From NCBI GenBank assembly GCA_024233785.1, contig JACKPD010000010.1, positions 1 to 64,000 of the forward strand: a DNA stretch of 64,000 nucleotides, written 5' to 3'. Position 1 is the first letter of the stretch. Each line of letters opens with the position of its first letter. Below the pieces are notes generated by a model. That model saw only the letters and a program-made list of their open reading frames with translations. It was not told where the DNA came from and ran no database searches. The DNA comes from Spirochaetales bacterium. GTDB lineage: Bacteria > Spirochaetota > Spirochaetia > CADAEX01. Shown one piece after another: positions 8,945 through 16,758 of the stretch. Made by a program: the position numbers and the translations under genes.

Positions 8945-9565
8945 TTATGCCCCCGCCTTTCCCTTGACCCCTTCATTCAGCAATGATGAAATTCTGGGGT
9001 TCAAATACTCTGAAAGTACTTCTGATATTCCTTCAGCTGAAAAATTGTGGTACGCGGAACCGTCTTTCACTGAAACAAGAAAACCTGCATCAAGGTTTTT
9101 GGAAGCTTTTACTTCAAATCCTTTTTTTATCTGGTCCGCAAGTTTTGTTCTGAGAACATTTTCAACATTCCTGTAATCTTTTTCCGAGAGAAGCACCTGA
9201 AGGTTTTCAGTTCCGCTTTTCCATGATCCGATAAGCTTGACAATTGTTTCAGCCAGGACTTTATCATCCATGGCAGATGCAACTTCTTTTTTAATAATAA
9301 TATTAAAAAGATCTGTTATTTTTGTCTGAAGATTTAAAACAAGGTCTCTTCCTGCCTGTTTTAAAGCTTCCCGGCCTGACTGTTCGGATTTTACTGCCTC
9401 TTCTTTTGCTCCGGCAATAATCCTGGATGCTTCTTTTTTAGCTTTTGCAACAATTTCATCAGCTTTGGCTTCGGCATTTTTTACAATGTCCGCAGCTTTG
9501 AGTTCGGCATCTTTTACACCGTCAATTTTGATTTTTTCAATTAGTTCCTTAAGTTGGACTTCCAT
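8945..9565 (-). CDS. atpE: V-type ATPase subunit E (peripheral stalk)
   Basis: This 206-residue protein has an N-terminal half (residues 1-90) that is a long Ala/Lys/Glu-rich helix (DAELKAADIVKNAEAKADEI), typical of the peripheral stalk, and a C-terminal globular domain that binds the head. It is the first gene of the operon. GAGGAA precedes the ATG by 5 nt, and a consensus-like promoter lies just upstream (9601-9629), giving a predicted leader of about 29 nt. No separate subunit G partner is visible. Confidence 0.9.
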   Translation of the reverse strand: MEVQLKELIEKIKIDGVKDAELKAADIVKNAEAKADEIVAKAKKEASRIIAGAKEEAVKSEQSGREALKQAGRDLVLNLQTKITDLFNIIIKKEVASAMDDKVLAETIVKLIGSWKSGTENLQVLLSEKDYRNVENVLRTKLADQIKKGFEVKASKNLDAGFLVSVKDGSAYHNFSAEGISEVLSEYLNPRISSLLNEGVKGKAGA

Positions 9566-9600
9566 AACATTCCTCGCACAGAGTGGTTATTTACTGCTTT

Positions 9601-9629
9601 ATTCTTATTGAGAGGGCATAAAATGTCAA
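9601..9629 (-). promoter_or_regulatory. Sigma-70-type promoter of the V-ATPase operon
   Basis: On the minus strand a perfect -35 TTGACA (9624-9629) is followed after 17 bp by AAGAAT (9601-9606, four of six matches). Transcription would start near 9594, 29 nt before the atpE ATG. The upstream DNA is very AT-rich (9630-9735), as expected for an UP-element-like region. Confidence 0.6.
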
Positions 9630-9749
9630 GTAAAGATATAATTATTTGGTATTCAAATTTAATTATTATCAAAAAAAACAAAATATATTACAAAAACATC
9701 TTTTGTTCATATTATTTCAACAATATACATTATTTTAGATAAACCCTTT

Positions 9750-10709
9750 TTACAGGGCAAAGGCCATTCCTCCAAGGTAAAAAACAATGGAAAATAACGG
9801 CAGGACAGATATCTTCCAAACCTTTGCAAGCCTGTTCTGCGACAGGGAAAGCAGCAGCAGAGACAGGAGAATAAGCTGCATCAATGAAAAAACAACGAGG
9901 CTGCTGTCATTGCTGAAGACAGATATACTGCTTCTTGAGGATATTTCAGCAACAGCAAGGACAAACATGTTGAATATATTGCTCCCGAGAATATTGCCGA
10001 TACCCATTTCGCTGCTCCCAATTATAATCGATGAAACTGTAACTGCAAGCTCAGGCAGTGAAGTGGACCAGGCAAGGAAGAGGGCCCCTGAAGCTGTGGC
10101 TCCGAAACTGGTTACCCTGCTTATTTTATCAACTACAACTGAAAGGTAATAACTTGAGGCCACAAGTACTGCCAGATAAAATATAAGTACTGCATAGAAA
10201 CCCCGGGAAAGATTTTCCTTTTCTTTCTTTTCCGTATTTGCCTTACTTGCCTTATGAAGCTCAAAAATGCTTAGAAAAAAGACCGCAGCAATCAGATAGC
10301 TGTAAACTGAAAACCCGAAAACAGAAGGTCTACCGGAGAAAAGTACAGCGGCAGTGAAAATTGAGGTGGAAGAAAAACAGAAAGAAACAGAGACAAGGCT
10401 TTCATCGTCAAGATGGTTGCCTTTCTTCCTCAGGGATGCGGTAAATAAAAGCGATGCGAAAAGTATAAACAGATTAGCGTTGTTGCTTCCTATTATATTG
10501 CCTGACCCGAGGAGAGGATTATCAAGCAGAACAGTTGAAGAGATTGTTGAAACCAGTTCGGGAATTGATGTCGCAAAACCGAGAAGTATAAATCCTATCA
10601 GCCCTTTCCCGATATTAAGGGCTTCCGCGAGCGTGTCTGCCCTGTCCGAAAGGAGGTATCCGAAAACAATTACAAGTAACGACACAATTGAAAATTCCAC
10701 CCAGATCAT
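9750..10709 (-). CDS. CaCA-family cation antiporter (Na+/Ca2+ exchanger type)
   Basis: This 319-residue membrane protein has about ten helices in two inverted halves. The two alpha repeats are clear: GFATSIPELVSTISS with GSGNIIGSNNANL, and AWSTSLPELAVTVSS with GIGNILGSNIFNM. Each carries the ion-binding Glu of the family, and the size matches bacterial YrbG-like members. It probably exchanges Ca2+ against Na+ or H+ across the inner membrane. CAGGG lies 5 nt before the ATG. It sits next to a possibly Na+-coupled ATPase, but in its own transcription unit. Confidence 0.9.
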   Translation of the reverse strand: MIWVEFSIVSLLVIVFGYLLSDRADTLAEALNIGKGLIGFILLGFATSIPELVSTISSTVLLDNPLLGSGNIIGSNNANLFILFASLLFTASLRKKGNHLDDESLVSVSFCFSSTSIFTAAVLFSGRPSVFGFSVYSYLIAAVFFLSIFELHKASKANTEKKEKENLSRGFYAVLIFYLAVLVASSYYLSVVVDKISRVTSFGATASGALFLAWSTSLPELAVTVSSIIIGSSEMGIGNILGSNIFNMFVLAVAEISSRSSISVFSNDSSLVVFSLMQLILLSLLLLSLSQNRLAKVWKISVLPLFSIVFYLGGMAFAL

Positions 10710-10846
10710 TATAACCCTGCCTTTTAAATCATTTTAGCGTGAACTGCCTGACCCCGTAAAAACACTGCAGAAATAATAGTTATTTCTTATAATCACCGCT
10801 ATGAAGGCGGAGTCCGACAAAAGAGCCCTTTCCGCGATGCCTGTAA

Positions 10847-11731
10847 TCAAAAACTCCTGCTCCTTCGTGTATATATGAAAATTTTTTCAAATACAATAGA
10901 ACAGGAAAAAGTAAGTATAAAATACAGTAAAGTAATTACAATCCATATTTCGAATGTAAGATATGTTGAGGCCATTATTTCAAGCCCCTGAAAAGTAAGC
11001 TCCTGGACAGATATTACAGATACTATTGCGGAATCCTTTATTGTAGAAATAAACTGGCCCGCAAGGGGGGGGAGAATGTATCTGATTGCCTGAGGCAGTA
11101 CAATATATTTGAGAATCGCAGTTCTTTTCATGCCAAGCGCTTTTCCGGCTTCCCACTGGCCTTTACCTACAGAGCTGATGCCTGCCCTTACAATTTCTGT
11201 AATATAAGCCCCCTCATAAACACCCATTGCTATTACGGCTGAAATAAACACAGGAAACCGGGCCGGATTTGTAAAAAGGAATGACAGAATATTTTTAACA
11301 CTGTCCGGAGAATTGTAGACTATGCGGTCGAGACCTGTTAACTCAATAATAAAGCTTCCCAGAAAATAGTAGAAGATAAAAACCAGCACAATTGGCGGGA
11401 TATTTCTGATCAGCTGGATATAAAAAAGCCCTGCAAGCCTTGAGGCAAGGCCCCCTCCGCTTCTGATAATTCCCATAAATATGCCTATTATCAGCGCAGT
11501 TATGGTCGACCAGATACCAAGTTTTATAGTTATCAGGAAACCCCTTATTATCAGGCCTGGAACAGCTTTACCTGTGGCATCATCTATCCTGATTATGTAC
11601 TGGCATATAAAATCCCATCGCCACCTGTAGTTTAGGCCGATTTTTATCCTGTAAAAAATAAATACTGCCAGCAGTAAAATTACTGCTGACAGTACAAAAT
11701 CAAGTATTGTAAGGCGGGGTTTACTTTCCAA
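10847..11731 (-). CDS. Polar amino acid ABC transporter permease (HisM/GlnP family)
   Basis: This 294-residue inner-membrane protein has about six helices. The EAA-type loop that contacts the ATPase is visible as EIVRAGISSVGKGQWEAGKALGM around residue 190, the hallmark of the HisM/GlnP permease family. The start is a TTG codon at 11731, with AGGA about 8 nt upstream. It lies 18 bp downstream of the binding-protein gene and is the last gene of the transporter group. No ATP-binding subunit is encoded in this group, so that component must come from elsewhere. Confidence 0.88.
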   Translation of the reverse strand: MESKPRLTILDFVLSAVILLLAVFIFYRIKIGLNYRWRWDFICQYIIRIDDATGKAVPGLIIRGFLITIKLGIWSTITALIIGIFMGIIRSGGGLASRLAGLFYIQLIRNIPPIVLVFIFYYFLGSFIIELTGLDRIVYNSPDSVKNILSFLFTNPARFPVFISAVIAMGVYEGAYITEIVRAGISSVGKGQWEAGKALGMKRTAILKYIVLPQAIRYILPPLAGQFISTIKDSAIVSVISVQELTFQGLEIMASTYLTFEIWIVITLLYFILTFSCSIVFEKIFIYTRRSRSF

Positions 11732-11749
11732 TAGTATATTCCTGCATGA

Positions 11750-12571
11750 TTATTCTATCTGCGAAGCCCATTCCCTGGTATTGAACCAGTAATATTTTCT
11801 CTCTTTGAGCCAGCCTTCAGATTCAACTACTGTTATCCAGCTGTTAAAAAAGTTAAGCGTATCAACATCCCCTTTTCTAAGCGCAAAACCAATCGGCTCC
11901 CTTGTAAAATTCTCTTCAAAGGGCATATACAGGCTGTCGGGATTTTTTAGTGCCTGATATGCCGGGAGCGGGGAAGAAGCTACTACAGCATGAGCGTTCC
12001 TGTTTAAAAGCTCCTGAACAGCCTGTGATTCATCATCAAACAGCTTAAGTTCAGCCAGGGGAAGCAGTTTCTTTACCGCATCAGCTGCGGTAGTGCCGAT
12101 TCTTGCAGCTATTACAAAATCCTTCCTGTTGAAATCTGCCAGTGTCTTGAGCCCCCCGGCAATACTTTTATTTGCGACAATTGACATACCTGTATAATCA
12201 TAGGGAATGGAAAAGTTGACCTTGAGGTTCCTTTCCGCCCTTATTCCCATGCCGCCGATAATTACATCAAACTTTCCTGTTAGAAGCGCCGGGATTATCC
12301 CCGACCATTTGGTAGGAACAAATTCAACCTTGACCTTCATATCTTCAGCAAGGCGCTTCGCCACATCAATTTCAAATCCGATTAGCTCACCGGTTTTATC
12401 CTGCATGGCCCATGGCATAAAAGTCGACATACCTACCTTAAGGACCCCTCTTTTCTGAATTTCATCAATAAGACTGCTGTTCATACCTGATGCCGGCTTT
12501 TCGTTGTTACCGCATGAAAATAAAAGTACGGCTAAAACAGCAATAGCCATTAAAATACTTATTTTTTTCAT
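11750..12571 (-). CDS. Amino acid ABC transporter substrate-binding lipoprotein
   Basis: This is a 273-residue family-3 solute-binding protein. A lipoprotein signal ends at Cys20 (LAVLLFSC), so it is anchored to a membrane on the outside. The mature domain has the family pattern: IQKRGVLKVGMSTFMPWAM, LIGFEIDVAKRLAEDM, WSGIIPALLTGKFDVIIGGM. A strong GGAGG site lies 4 nt before the ATG. It is flanked by two permease genes and is the likely receptor of the importer. Family features suggest a polar amino acid, but the ligand cannot be named. Confidence 0.9.
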   Translation of the reverse strand: MKKISILMAIAVLAVLLFSCGNNEKPASGMNSSLIDEIQKRGVLKVGMSTFMPWAMQDKTGELIGFEIDVAKRLAEDMKVKVEFVPTKWSGIIPALLTGKFDVIIGGMGIRAERNLKVNFSIPYDYTGMSIVANKSIAGGLKTLADFNRKDFVIAARIGTTAADAVKKLLPLAELKLFDDESQAVQELLNRNAHAVVASSPLPAYQALKNPDSLYMPFEENFTREPIGFALRKGDVDTLNFFNSWITVVESEGWLKERKYYWFNTREWASQIE

Positions 12572-12671
12572 TCTTCCTCCAGACTTTTTTCTTTTGAATT
12601 GTTCATAATACGCAGATACTGTGTAAATGCTTGTTAAAGTATACTATTAAATGAATATATATAAAAATTTT

Positions 12672-13496
12672 TCACTTATTTTTCTTGCAGATTACATATT
12701 TCTTTTCAATAATTGAGACTATCCAGCTTAAAAGCCCTGTAACGGCAAGATAGATCAGTGCCACAGAAAACCATATCTCAAATGACAGGAATGTATCAGC
12801 AACAATTTCCTGCCCCCTCATAGTCAGGTCGTATATGGCAATTGTGCTGACAAGAGAAGAATCCTTGACCAGTGAAACCGACTGGCTGACAAGCATGGGA
12901 AGCATCTGCCTTATAGCCTGGGGAAAGATAATTTTTGCATAAATTGTTCCCTTTCCCATTCCAAGACTCAAAGCCGCCTCCCACTGCCCCCCGGGAACAG
13001 ACATGATCCCCGCCCTGATTATTTCCGAAGTATATGCCCCTTCAAACAGGCTCAGGGCAGCCACTGCCGAGGTAAAGGCAGAAATGCTGAATATCGGCGA
13101 TATTACAAAATATATAAAAAAGAGCTGGATAAGGAGCGGGGTATTTCTGACTGATTCCAGATACACTCTTGAAACAACTCTTGCGAGAATTGAATCCGAA
13201 AGGCGGAAAAGAGCAGTGACAAGGCCGGCAGTAAATGCAAAAAAGAGACTTACTGCCGATATTTCCAGCGTTACAGCAAGTCCTTTAAGCAAAGCCCCGG
13301 GAATTAATTTCCCTTCTGTAAAGCTGAAAATATACCGCGGGACCCGGTACCACTGCCAGTTATATTCGAGCCTGTTTATCCCTGTTACAATAAGCAGAAG
13401 GGTAAAAACAGCAAAAGAAAGGAATTTCACAAGATCCTTTTTTCTGTGGTCCAGGGAAGAATATTTTTTAATATATTTTAGCGGTTTTATTTTCAT
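12672..13496 (-). CDS. Polar amino acid ABC transporter permease, first gene of the group
   Basis: This 274-residue HisM/GlnP-family permease has the coupling loop EIIRAGIMSVPGGQWEAALSLGM near residue 165. It is about 35% alike by eye to the second permease downstream, so the pair probably forms a heterodimer. A promoter at 13516-13544 would start transcription only about 13 nt before the ATG at 13496, and no ribosome site is seen there. A GTG at 13430 with AAAAAAGGA upstream is an alternative start, which would remove 22 charged residues. The promoter shares its -35 region with the divergent rex promoter. Confidence 0.87.
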   Translation of the reverse strand: MKIKPLKYIKKYSSLDHRKKDLVKFLSFAVFTLLLIVTGINRLEYNWQWYRVPRYIFSFTEGKLIPGALLKGLAVTLEISAVSLFFAFTAGLVTALFRLSDSILARVVSRVYLESVRNTPLLIQLFFIYFVISPIFSISAFTSAVAALSLFEGAYTSEIIRAGIMSVPGGQWEAALSLGMGKGTIYAKIIFPQAIRQMLPMLVSQSVSLVKDSSLVSTIAIYDLTMRGQEIVADTFLSFEIWFSVALIYLAVTGLLSWIVSIIEKKYVICKKNK

Positions 13497-13515
13497 ATAA
13501 ATATTGACTCACAAT

Positions 13516-13544
13516 ATTGTAATAATTTTAATCCCACTTGACAA
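13516..13544 (-). promoter_or_regulatory. Promoter of the amino acid ABC transporter genes
   Basis: On the minus strand TTGTCA (13539-13544) and TACAAT (13516-13521) are 17 bp apart, each five of six matches to consensus. The -35 box overlaps the -35 box of the rex promoter on the other strand. The -10 box lies in the palindrome ACAATATTGT (13511-13520). Confidence 0.65.
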
Positions 13545-13567
13545 CATAAGTATTTTTCATATATCCT
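13538..13567 (+). promoter_or_regulatory. Promoter of rex-serC-serA
   Basis: A perfect TTGACA (13538-13543) is followed by either TATATC (16-bp spacer) or TATCCT (18-bp spacer, 13562-13567), each four of six matches. Both -10 choices touch the left arm of the Rex-type palindrome, so a bound repressor would block RNA polymerase. Confidence 0.6.
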
Positions 13568-13595
13568 ATCTGTGAATTATTTCACAGATAGGATA
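13562..13595 (+). promoter_or_regulatory. Rex operator: 34-bp perfect palindrome
   Basis: Two 15-bp arms repeat exactly in inverse around TTAT. The core TGTGAA-TTAT-TTCACA fits the known Rex site TTGTGAA-N4-TTCACAA except for the outermost base of each half. It overlaps the -10 region of the rex promoter and ends 15 bp before the rex start codon, which indicates autoregulation by NADH/NAD+. It lies downstream of the promoter on this strand and upstream of the divergent ABC promoter. Confidence 0.88.
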
Positions 13596-13610
13596 AGTAA
13601 TCAGGACTAA

Positions 13611-14303
13611 ATGGGGAAAAACATACCTGTTCCGGCAATTGAAAGGCTGTCAAAAATCTATACTGTAGTCTCAGGTCTGAAAAAATCCGATAAAAAAAGA
13701 ATTTCATCTGCTGAACTTGAATCTCTGACAGGAATCCAGGCCCACAGCATAAGAAAGGACCTCAGCCTGCTTTCTCCTGTAAAAAGCGGCAAAGAGGGTT
13801 ACAGCACAGACAGCCTTGAAGAACTTGTCAGCGCTACATTCGGGTTTAACAGGAAAAGAAGGATATGTGTAGCAGGCCTTGATATGCTTGGTATGGCAAT
13901 CCTGAACAATCCGGATTCAGCATTGTCAGGATTTGAAATTGCGGCAGGATTTGACAACAGCATAAACAGGATGGAAATGATCACGACAAAGGTTCCTCTT
14001 TATCATTTTTATGAAATTGAGGAAACAGTGAGGCGGCTTGAAATAGAGTTTGCTATACTTGCGGTAGATGCTGAAGGGGCCCAGAAGACAGCGGACAGGC
14101 TTTTAGCAGGAGGAATCAGGGGAATACTTAACTTCTCTCCCGTAATTCTTGAACCTAAACTGAATCTGCTTGTAAGAAATATATATCTGCTTGAAGAACT
14201 CAGGCTGCTGTCTGCGCTGCTGGCACAGGACCCCGTCCCGCTCACACGGGGACAGACAGGGGCAGCGTCACCTGATAAGGGAAATTCAGAACAATACAAA
14301 TAA
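13611..14303 (+). CDS. rex: Redox-sensing transcriptional repressor Rex
   Basis: This 230-residue regulator starts with a winged-helix domain (about 1-80; PAIERLSKIYTVVSGL, SAELESLTGIQAHSIRKDLSLL, the recognition helix). A Rossmann-type NAD(H) domain follows (from KRRICVAGLDMLGMAIL). Rex represses its targets when NAD+ is high and releases DNA when NADH binds. Usual Rex proteins have a GxGxxG loop; here it reads GLDMLG, so the fingerprint is weakened and NADH affinity may differ. Its own operator lies just upstream. serC and serA follow in the same direction, 27 bp and 6 bp apart. Confidence 0.9.
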   Translation: MGKNIPVPAIERLSKIYTVVSGLKKSDKKRISSAELESLTGIQAHSIRKDLSLLSPVKSGKEGYSTDSLEELVSATFGFNRKRRICVAGLDMLGMAILNNPDSALSGFEIAAGFDNSINRMEMITTKVPLYHFYEIEETVRRLEIEFAILAVDAEGAQKTADRLLAGGIRGILNFSPVILEPKLNLLVRNIYLLEELRLLSALLAQDPVPLTRGQTGAASPDKGNSEQYK

Positions 14304-14330
14304 ATTTTTCTGTTTAAGGAGAGTAAGAAC

Positions 14331-15404
14331 ATGGAAAGAGTATTTAATTTCGCAGCCGGTCCGTCGATGCTGCCGCTGGAAGCGCTGAAAAAGGCACAAT
14401 CCGAGATGCTCAATTACAAGGGCACAGGGATGTCGGTCATGGAAATGAGCCACAGGTCCGCCCCATTCGAGGCAATCATCAATGAAGCAGAAAGCCTTAT
14501 CAGGGAACTTATGGGAATACCTGAGAATTACACGGTAATGTTCCTTCAGGGAGGAGCATCAACGCAGTTTGCAATGGTTCCGCTGAATCTGTACAGGAAA
14601 AAAAAGGCTGATTACATTATTACAGGCACATGGGCAGACAAGGCAGCATCCGAGGCTTCAAAATACGGTGAAGCCAGAAGAGTCGCCTCATCAAAGGATA
14701 AAAACTACTCATATATTCCCAAAAATGTAAAATTCAATCCTGATTCTGATTATGTCCATATAACACTGAATAACACTATCTACGGGACGAGGTACACCAA
14801 ACTCCCTGATACGGGAAATATTCCTCTTGTCGTTGACAATTCTTCCAATATTCTTTCTGAAAAACTCGATGTTTCAAAGATCGGCCTTATCTATGCCGGA
14901 GCCCAGAAAAACCTTGCCCCGGCGGGAATTACACTTGTTATCGCCAGAAACGATTTAATCGGAGAATGCCTGGATATAACACCGACAATGCTGCAGTATA
15001 AAATCCACGCAGAAAGCAAGTCGCTTTACAACACACCTCCATGCTATACAATTTATATGCTCAAACTGGTGCTTGAATGGGTAAAAAAGGAGGGAGGAAT
15101 TACCAGTATTGAGGCAAGAAATATTGAAAAATCATCCCTGCTATACAATTTCCTTGACAACTCAAGTCTTTTCAAGGGAACAGTAGTAAAGGAAGACAGA
15201 TCGCTTATGAATGTTCCCTTTGTCCTGCCGAATGATGATCTTAATAAAAAATTCATAGAAGAAGCGAAAAAACTCGGATTTGTTGAGCTTAAAGGGCACA
15301 GATCTGTCGGAGGCATGAGGGCAAGTATCTATAATGCTATGCCGATTGAGGGTGTAAAAAAGCTTGTTGATTTCATGAAAAAATTTGAAAAGGAAAATGG
15401 TTAA
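14331..15404 (+). CDS. serC: Phosphoserine aminotransferase
   Basis: This 357-residue PLP enzyme converts 3-phosphohydroxypyruvate and glutamate to phosphoserine. It begins VFNFAAGPSMLPLEAL, typical of SerC, and has GKGTGMSVMEMSHRS-like sequence at 30-43 and the PLP lysine Lys193 in YAGAQKNLAPAG. AAGGAG lies 10 nt before the ATG. It sits between rex and serA, so the second and first steps of serine synthesis are in one operon. The length is normal. Confidence 0.97.
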   Translation: MERVFNFAAGPSMLPLEALKKAQSEMLNYKGTGMSVMEMSHRSAPFEAIINEAESLIRELMGIPENYTVMFLQGGASTQFAMVPLNLYRKKKADYIITGTWADKAASEASKYGEARRVASSKDKNYSYIPKNVKFNPDSDYVHITLNNTIYGTRYTKLPDTGNIPLVVDNSSNILSEKLDVSKIGLIYAGAQKNLAPAGITLVIARNDLIGECLDITPTMLQYKIHAESKSLYNTPPCYTIYMLKLVLEWVKKEGGITSIEARNIEKSSLLYNFLDNSSLFKGTVVKEDRSLMNVPFVLPNDDLNKKFIEEAKKLGFVELKGHRSVGGMRASIYNAMPIEGVKKLVDFMKKFEKENG

Positions 15405-15410
15405 CAATTA

Positions 15411-16583
15411 ATGCTTAAAATTCAGACATTAAATAAAATTTCTGCGGCAGGGCTTGATCTTCTGCCTCGCGGGGAATATGAGACAGCTTCGGAAATGACA
15501 AATCCCGATGCGGTAATACTCAGAAGTTTTAAAATGCACGACATGGAGATACCCGCGTCTGTCCTTGCGATCGCAAGGGCAGGGGCAGGCGTAAACAATA
15601 TTCCTGTTGACCAGTGCACAGAAAGGGGCATTGTTGTATTCAACACGCCCGGCGCGAACGCAAACAGTGTAAAGGAAATTGTACTCGCATCGCTGATAAT
15701 CGCATCAAGAAACATTACAGACGCAATAATCTGGGCTAAATCTTTTGCAGACAGCAGTGAAGAAGTGGCTAAACAGATCGAGAAAGGGAAATCACTGTTC
15801 AGCGGAAAAGAGATACGGGGTAAAAAACTGGGCGTTATTGGATTAGGCGCCATAGGTGTAATGGTAGCAAATGACGCGGTATCACTCGGGATGAGTGTAA
15901 CAGGGTTTGACCCGTTTATTTCAATTGAATCAGCATGGGGCCTTTCAAGCAGTGTAAAAAAAGGAATCAGCCTTGACAGCGTAATTGCGGATTCAGACTT
16001 CCTTACGCTGCACATGCCGCTTAACGACAGTACAAAAGGGCTCCTGGGAAGGGAAAAATTCAAGATCATGAAAAAAGGGATTAAAATACTTAACTTTGCC
16101 CGGGGAGGTCTTGTAAACAATACAGATCTCAGGGAAGCGCTCCTTGAAGGCAGGGTTTCAGGCTATATTACCGATTTTCCTGATGAGGATTTACTGAAAA
16201 CTGAAAAAGTAACATGCATTCCGCATCTCGGGGCATCTACAGAAGAAGCTGAGGATAATTGCGCGGTAATGGCAGTAAAACAGCTCAAGGATTTTCTGGA
16301 AACAGGGAACATAAAGAATTCTGTCAATTTTCCTGACTGCAGAATGGAATTCAGCGGTACAACAAGGCTTTTGATAACCAACAAAAATATCCCCAACATT
16401 ATCGCCCAGGTCTCAACAACACTGGCAGAAGGCGGTATAAATATTTCAGAATATTTCAATAAACATAAAGACGGTTATGCGTACAATATTGTTGATACTG
16501 ATTCGGAAGTCCAGGATGTACTGGTTGAAAAGCTTAAAACAATTGACGGTATTATTTCAGTCAGAAAAATCAATATAAACTGA
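15411..16583 (+). CDS. serA: D-3-phosphoglycerate dehydrogenase with ACT domain
   Basis: This 390-residue NAD-dependent dehydrogenase makes 3-phosphohydroxypyruvate, the first step of serine synthesis. The substrate lobe holds ARAGAGVNNIPVDQC (55-69), the NAD fold GVIGLGAIGVMVAND (141-155), the catalytic arginine lies in NFARGGLVNN, and the catalytic His is in CIPHLGASTEEAE. A C-terminal ACT domain (about 318-390) suggests serine feedback. It lies 6 bp after serC. As it uses NAD+, placing it under Rex ties serine synthesis to redox state. Confidence 0.96.
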   Translation: MLKIQTLNKISAAGLDLLPRGEYETASEMTNPDAVILRSFKMHDMEIPASVLAIARAGAGVNNIPVDQCTERGIVVFNTPGANANSVKEIVLASLIIASRNITDAIIWAKSFADSSEEVAKQIEKGKSLFSGKEIRGKKLGVIGLGAIGVMVANDAVSLGMSVTGFDPFISIESAWGLSSSVKKGISLDSVIADSDFLTLHMPLNDSTKGLLGREKFKIMKKGIKILNFARGGLVNNTDLREALLEGRVSGYITDFPDEDLLKTEKVTCIPHLGASTEEAEDNCAVMAVKQLKDFLETGNIKNSVNFPDCRMEFSGTTRLLITNKNIPNIIAQVSTTLAEGGINISEYFNKHKDGYAYNIVDTDSEVQDVLVEKLKTIDGIISVRKININ

Positions 16584-16622
16584 TTCTGATATCTTCTCAT
16601 CCCTGATTTCAATGTCAGATAC

Positions 16623-16655
16623 AAAGGCAGCCGGGTTCGGTTGCCTTTTATTTTT
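16623..16655 (+). terminator. Terminator of rex-serC-serA
   Basis: An 11-bp stem (AAAGGCAGCCG with CGGTTGCCTTT, one G-T pair) around a 4-nt loop is followed by a T-rich tail. It lies 39 bp after the serA stop. Confidence 0.9.
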
Positions 16656-16671
16656 CAGTGTGCTAATTTTC

Positions 16672-16693
16672 AATATAATGACTTCATTATATT
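16672..16693 (+). promoter_or_regulatory. 22-bp palindrome upstream of the dual immunophilin gene
   Basis: AATATAATGA and TCATTATATT repeat in inverse around CT. It lies 65 bp before the start of the immunophilin gene and covers a possible -10 box (TATAAT, 16674-16679). It may be an operator; no regulator can be named. A second weaker inverted repeat (TCCATAT/ATATGGA) spans 16698-16724. Confidence 0.45.
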
Positions 16694-16758
16694 AAACTCC
16701 ATATTTTAATATACGCTATATGGATGAGGCAATTTCATAAAACGGAGGATTTTTATTA

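Noticed and set aside
10770..10786. GAAATAA-TAG-TTATTTC inverted repeat between the CaCA and permease genes
   Set aside because: Short, AT-rich and without a promoter next to it; chance is likely.
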